NCBI GenBank assembly: GCA_943370355.1
Contig: CALRQP020000010.1
Location: 1-64,000 of the forward strand
Length of the DNA: 64,000 bases
Direction of reading: 5' to 3'
Source: JADCGM01 sp943370355
GTDB lineage: Bacteria; Pseudomonadota; Alphaproteobacteria; Sphingomonadales; Sphingomonadaceae
How positions within the stretch are numbered: the first letter of the stretch is position 1; each line of letters begins with the position of its first letter. The position numbers were made by a program, and so were the translations under genes. Positions 61,138-64,000 of this stretch are shown here, piece after piece. Below the pieces are notes generated by a model. That model was not told the DNA's origin. It made no database searches and saw only the letters and a program-made list of their open reading frames with translations.

Positions 61138-63132
61138 ATGATTCAGGCCATCGTTTTCCTGCCGCTGTTCGCCGCGCTCGTCGCGGGCCTCGGGCAATAT
61201 TGGCTGGGGCGCACGCTGTCGAAGGCGATCACAACCGCCGCGGTCATGGCCGGTGCGGCACTGTCCTGGCTGGTCTTCCTCGACGATGCGCTGTTGGCGC
61301 GCACCAGCGTCGTGCATGTCCTGCCGTGGATCCAGTCGGGCGATCTCAGCATCGACTGGGCGCTCAGGATCGACCGTCTGACCGCCGTGATGCTGGTGGT
61401 GGTCAACAGCGTCTCGGCGCTCGTCCACCTTTATAGCTGGGGCTATATGGACGAGGATCCGGACCAGCCGCGCTTCTTCGCCTATCTGTCGCTGTTCACC
61501 TTCGCGATGCTGATGCTGGTGACCGCGAACAACCTCGTGCAGATGTTTTTCGGCTGGGAGGGCGTCGGTCTCGCTTCCTATCTGCTGATCGGCTTCTGGT
61601 ATCAGAAACCGTCGGCCAATGCCGCGGCGATCAAGGCATTCGTCGTCAACCGCGTCGGCGATTTCGGCTTCTCGCTCGGCATTTTCGCGACCTTCCTGGT
61701 GTTCGGCACGATCGACATTTCGACGATCAACGCGGGCGCTGGGGGCATGGCCGGCAAGAGCTTCGAATTCCTCGGCCAGAATGTCGACATCATGACGACG
61801 ATCTGCCTGCTGCTGTTCGTCGGCGCGTGCGGGAAGTCCGCACAGCTCGGACTGCACACCTGGCTGCCCGATGCGATGGAAGGCCCGACACCGGTGTCGG
61901 CGCTGATCCACGCCGCAACGATGGTGACGGCAGGCGTGTTCATGGTCTGCCGCCTGTCGCCGATGTTCGAAGCGGCACCCGATGCGCTGACCGTGGTCAC
62001 CTATGTCGGGGCGGCGACCGCCTTGTTCGCAGCGACCGTTGGCACGGTGCAGACTGACATCAAGCGCGTCATCGCCTATTCGACCTGCTCGCAGCTCGGC
62101 TACATGTTCTTTGCCGCCGGCGTCGGCGCCTATGGCGTGTCGATGTTCCACCTGTTCACGCATGCCTTCTTCAAGGCGCTGCTGTTCCTCGGTGCGGGCT
62201 CGGTGATCCATGCGATGCACCACGAGCAGGACATGCGCTATTATGGCAGCCTGCGCCGCGACATTCCGATCACCTTCGCGGTGATGATCATCGGTACGCT
62301 GGCGATCACCGGCGTATTCCCGTTCGCGGGTTACTATTCGAAGGATGCGATCCTCGAAGCGGCGTTCGCGAGCGGGCGCGAGGCAGGCTATGTCGCCTTT
62401 ACCGTCGGCGTGTTCGCGGCGCTTCTGACCAGCTTCTATTCGTGGCGGCTGATCCTGCTGACCTTCTTCGGCAAGCCGCGCTGGGCCGAGAGCGAGCATA
62501 TCCAGCATGCCGTCCATCATGACGACGGCCATCCCGACCCCAATGCCCATCTGCATGCGCCGGGGACGGCGGGCTATCATCCGCATGAGAGCCCATGGTT
62601 CATGCTGCTGCCGCTGGTGCTGCTCGCGAGCGGCGCGGCCTTCGCCGGGCTGATCTGGCACAGCCATTTCGTCGGGCCGGAGTCGGGCGAAGCTTTCTGG
62701 CGCGGCTCGCTGGTGGTGCGCAAACCGCTCATGGAAGCGATGGAGCAACTGCCGACCTGGGCGGTCGAAGCGCCAATGGCGGCCTGGATCGTCGGCCTGC
62801 TGCTAGCGCTCAACTCCTATGTGTGGAGCCCGACCATTCCGGCGCGCTTCGCAGCGCAGTTCCGCGGGCTCTACGCCTTCCTGCTGCACAAATGGTATTT
62901 CGACGAACTCTACGATGCGATTTTCGTGCGCCCCGCCTTCGCGATCGGCCGCTTCCTGTGGAAGCGCGGCGACCAGGGCGCCATCGACCGCTTCGGGCCT
63001 GACGGCCTGTCGGGGCTGGTGGCGGGCGCGTCGGTGGCCGCGCGGCGGTTCCAGACCGGATATGTGTATACCTATGCGCTTGTCATGCTGATCGGCGTCG
63101 CCGGTGCGGCCTCCTGGCTGATGTTCCGCTGA
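61138..63132 (+). CDS. nuoL: NADH-quinone oxidoreductase subunit L
   Basis: The distal antiporter-like subunit of 664 residues with the long lateral helix at its C-terminus. MFFGWEGVGLASYLLIGFW and LGLHTWLPDAMEGPTPVSAL contain the conserved glutamate and lysine sites. A histidine-rich loop (about residues 453-485, with HAVHHDDGHP and HLHAPGT) is present. Confidence 0.96.
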   Translation: MIQAIVFLPLFAALVAGLGQYWLGRTLSKAITTAAVMAGAALSWLVFLDDALLARTSVVHVLPWIQSGDLSIDWALRIDRLTAVMLVVVNSVSALVHLYSWGYMDEDPDQPRFFAYLSLFTFAMLMLVTANNLVQMFFGWEGVGLASYLLIGFWYQKPSANAAAIKAFVVNRVGDFGFSLGIFATFLVFGTIDISTINAGAGGMAGKSFEFLGQNVDIMTTICLLLFVGACGKSAQLGLHTWLPDAMEGPTPVSALIHAATMVTAGVFMVCRLSPMFEAAPDALTVVTYVGAATALFAATVGTVQTDIKRVIAYSTCSQLGYMFFAAGVGAYGVSMFHLFTHAFFKALLFLGAGSVIHAMHHEQDMRYYGSLRRDIPITFAVMIIGTLAITGVFPFAGYYSKDAILEAAFASGREAGYVAFTVGVFAALLTSFYSWRLILLTFFGKPRWAESEHIQHAVHHDDGHPDPNAHLHAPGTAGYHPHESPWFMLLPLVLLASGAAFAGLIWHSHFVGPESGEAFWRGSLVVRKPLMEAMEQLPTWAVEAPMAAWIVGLLLALNSYVWSPTIPARFAAQFRGLYAFLLHKWYFDELYDAIFVRPAFAIGRFLWKRGDQGAIDRFGPDGLSGLVAGASVAARRFQTGYVYTYALVMLIGVAGAASWLMFR

Positions 63133-64000
63133 TGCTGTCGCTGCTCATCCTGTTGCCGCTTGTGGCGGCGCTGCTCGTACTCGCGGTCGGCGGTGCCGAA
63201 CGCGCGCGCTGGATCGCGCTTGGCACCACGGCGATCGAATTCGCGCTCGGGCTGATGCTGTGGGCGCGCTACGACAATGCGGGCGTACGCTTCCAGTTCG
63301 TCGAGAAGCTCGACCTGTTCGCGCCCTATTTCAGCTGGCATCTCGGCATCGACGGAATTGCGATGCTGCTGATCGTGCTCAGCGTGTTCCTGATGCCGAT
63401 TTGCATCCTTGCGAGCTGGACGAGCATCGAGAAGCGGGTGCCAGAATATATGGCGGCGTTCCTGCTCATGGAATCGCTGATGATCGGCGTGTTCGCCAGC
63501 CTCGACCTGTTCCTGTTCTACGTGTTCTTCGAGGGCGGCCTGATCCCGATGTACCTGATCATCGGCATCTGGGGCGGCGCGCGGCGCATCTACGCGAGCT
63601 ATAAATTCTTCCTCTACACGCTGCTCGGCTCGGTGCTGATGCTGCTGGCGATGATGTATATGGTGAATGTCGCGGGTACGACCGACATCGCGACGCTGCT
63701 CACCTATGATTTCGCGCCGGAGGTGCAGACCTGGCTGTGGCTCGCCTTCTTCGCGAGCTTCGCGGTCAAGGTGCCGATGTGGCCCTTCCACACCTGGCTC
63801 CCAGACGCGCATGTCGAAGCGCCGACGGCGGGGTCGGTTATCCTCGCCGGCGTGCTGCTGAAGCTCGGCGGTTACGGCTTCATCCGCTTCTCGCTGCCGA
63901 TGTTCCCCGAGGCATCGGCGCAGCTCGTCTGGATCGTGTTCGCCCTGTCGATGATCGCGGTCGTCTATACCTCGTTGGTCGCGCTGGTGCAGGAGGATAT
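63132..64000 (+). CDS. nuoM: NADH-quinone oxidoreductase subunit M, 5' part (cut by window edge)
   Basis: The second antiporter-like subunit; the first 289 residues are visible. FYVFFEGGLIPMYLIIG and WPFHTWLPDAHVEAPTAGSV are the diagnostic segments. Start ATG shares a base with the nuoL stop (TGATG). nuoN lies beyond the window. Confidence 0.95.
   Translation, partial: MLSLLILLPLVAALLVLAVGGAERARWIALGTTAIEFALGLMLWARYDNAGVRFQFVEKLDLFAPYFSWHLGIDGIAMLLIVLSVFLMPICILASWTSIEKRVPEYMAAFLLMESLMIGVFASLDLFLFYVFFEGGLIPMYLIIGIWGGARRIYASYKFFLYTLLGSVLMLLAMMYMVNVAGTTDIATLLTYDFAPEVQTWLWLAFFASFAVKVPMWPFHTWLPDAHVEAPTAGSVILAGVLLKLGGYGFIRFSLPMFPEASAQLVWIVFALSMIAVVYTSLVALVQED

Noticed and set aside
60601..62748. 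715-residue open frame on the minus strand
   Set aside because: It is antisense to nuoK and nuoL, is rich in Arg/His/Gln/Asp in the way typical of reverse frames in GC-rich genes, and has no domain.
1..64000. CRISPR arrays, insertion sequences, rRNA operons
   Set aside because: No regular direct repeat with spacers, no transposase and no rRNA sequence were seen.

Overview
The window is a dense stretch of chromosome from an alphaproteobacterium, most likely a sphingomonad. Lines I sampled are about 63-65% GC. The evidence is the alphaproteobacterial LexA box (GTTC-N7-GTTC) before uvrB, an NDUFS4-type complex I accessory subunit, a nuo operon with separate nuoC and nuoD, a PHB mobilisation pair, and protein sequences of sphingomonad type. 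Genes are packed tightly, with many ATGA/GTGA/TGATG junctions and several tail-to-tail stop overlaps. I see no transposase, integrase, CRISPR array or rRNA.

Left part (1-13.6 kb): the 5' end of uvrB with its SOS box; a VOC protein; a metallo-hydrolase and a serine hydrolase whose 5' ends overlap head to head; a phospholipid-type acyltransferase; class I fumarase; then nrdA-nrdB behind a 365-bp leader holding a perfect DnaA box. Directly after nrdB is a visibly lower-GC gene of probable foreign origin. Small accessory genes follow (KTSC, ExbD, lipoprotein, flavin-fold oxidase, TPR protein, membrane protein).

Middle (13.7-40.8 kb): a divergent phaZ/bdhA pair for PHB use; an ABC exporter; Uup; an acyl-CoA carboxyltransferase; manA; a NUDIX hydrolase; tRNA-Ala(CGC); chorismate mutase; the quinone side-chain synthase ispB; membrane proteins and an esterase; the minus-strand operon lepB-rnc-era-recO-parC; pgi; a second serine hydrolase with an MFS transporter; and a DUF2721 protein.

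Most unusual part (40.8-48 kb): about 320 bp with almost no T on the plus strand (10 T, 76 A), containing several perfect short hairpins, most with GNRA loops, and ending in a 12-bp stem terminator. I read it as an undescribed structured RNA gene. After an NDUFS4-like gene and tRNA-Arg(TCT) come three overlapping genes: a diaminobutyrate-type aminotransferase, a diaminobutyrate-type decarboxylase, and a 1078-residue membrane protein joining a nucleotide-transporter-like domain, HEAT repeats and a cyclic-nucleotide-binding domain.

Right part (48-64 kb): ppiB, thiE, efp and suhB, then the complex I operon nuoABCD-orf-E-F-orf-GHIJKLM, cut by the window end in nuoM. Two unrecognised membrane-protein genes are embedded in the operon, and two large palindromic elements split it between nuoE/nuoF and nuoK/nuoL. 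Relatives of these palindromes, and a second two-hairpin repeat family, occur elsewhere in the window.
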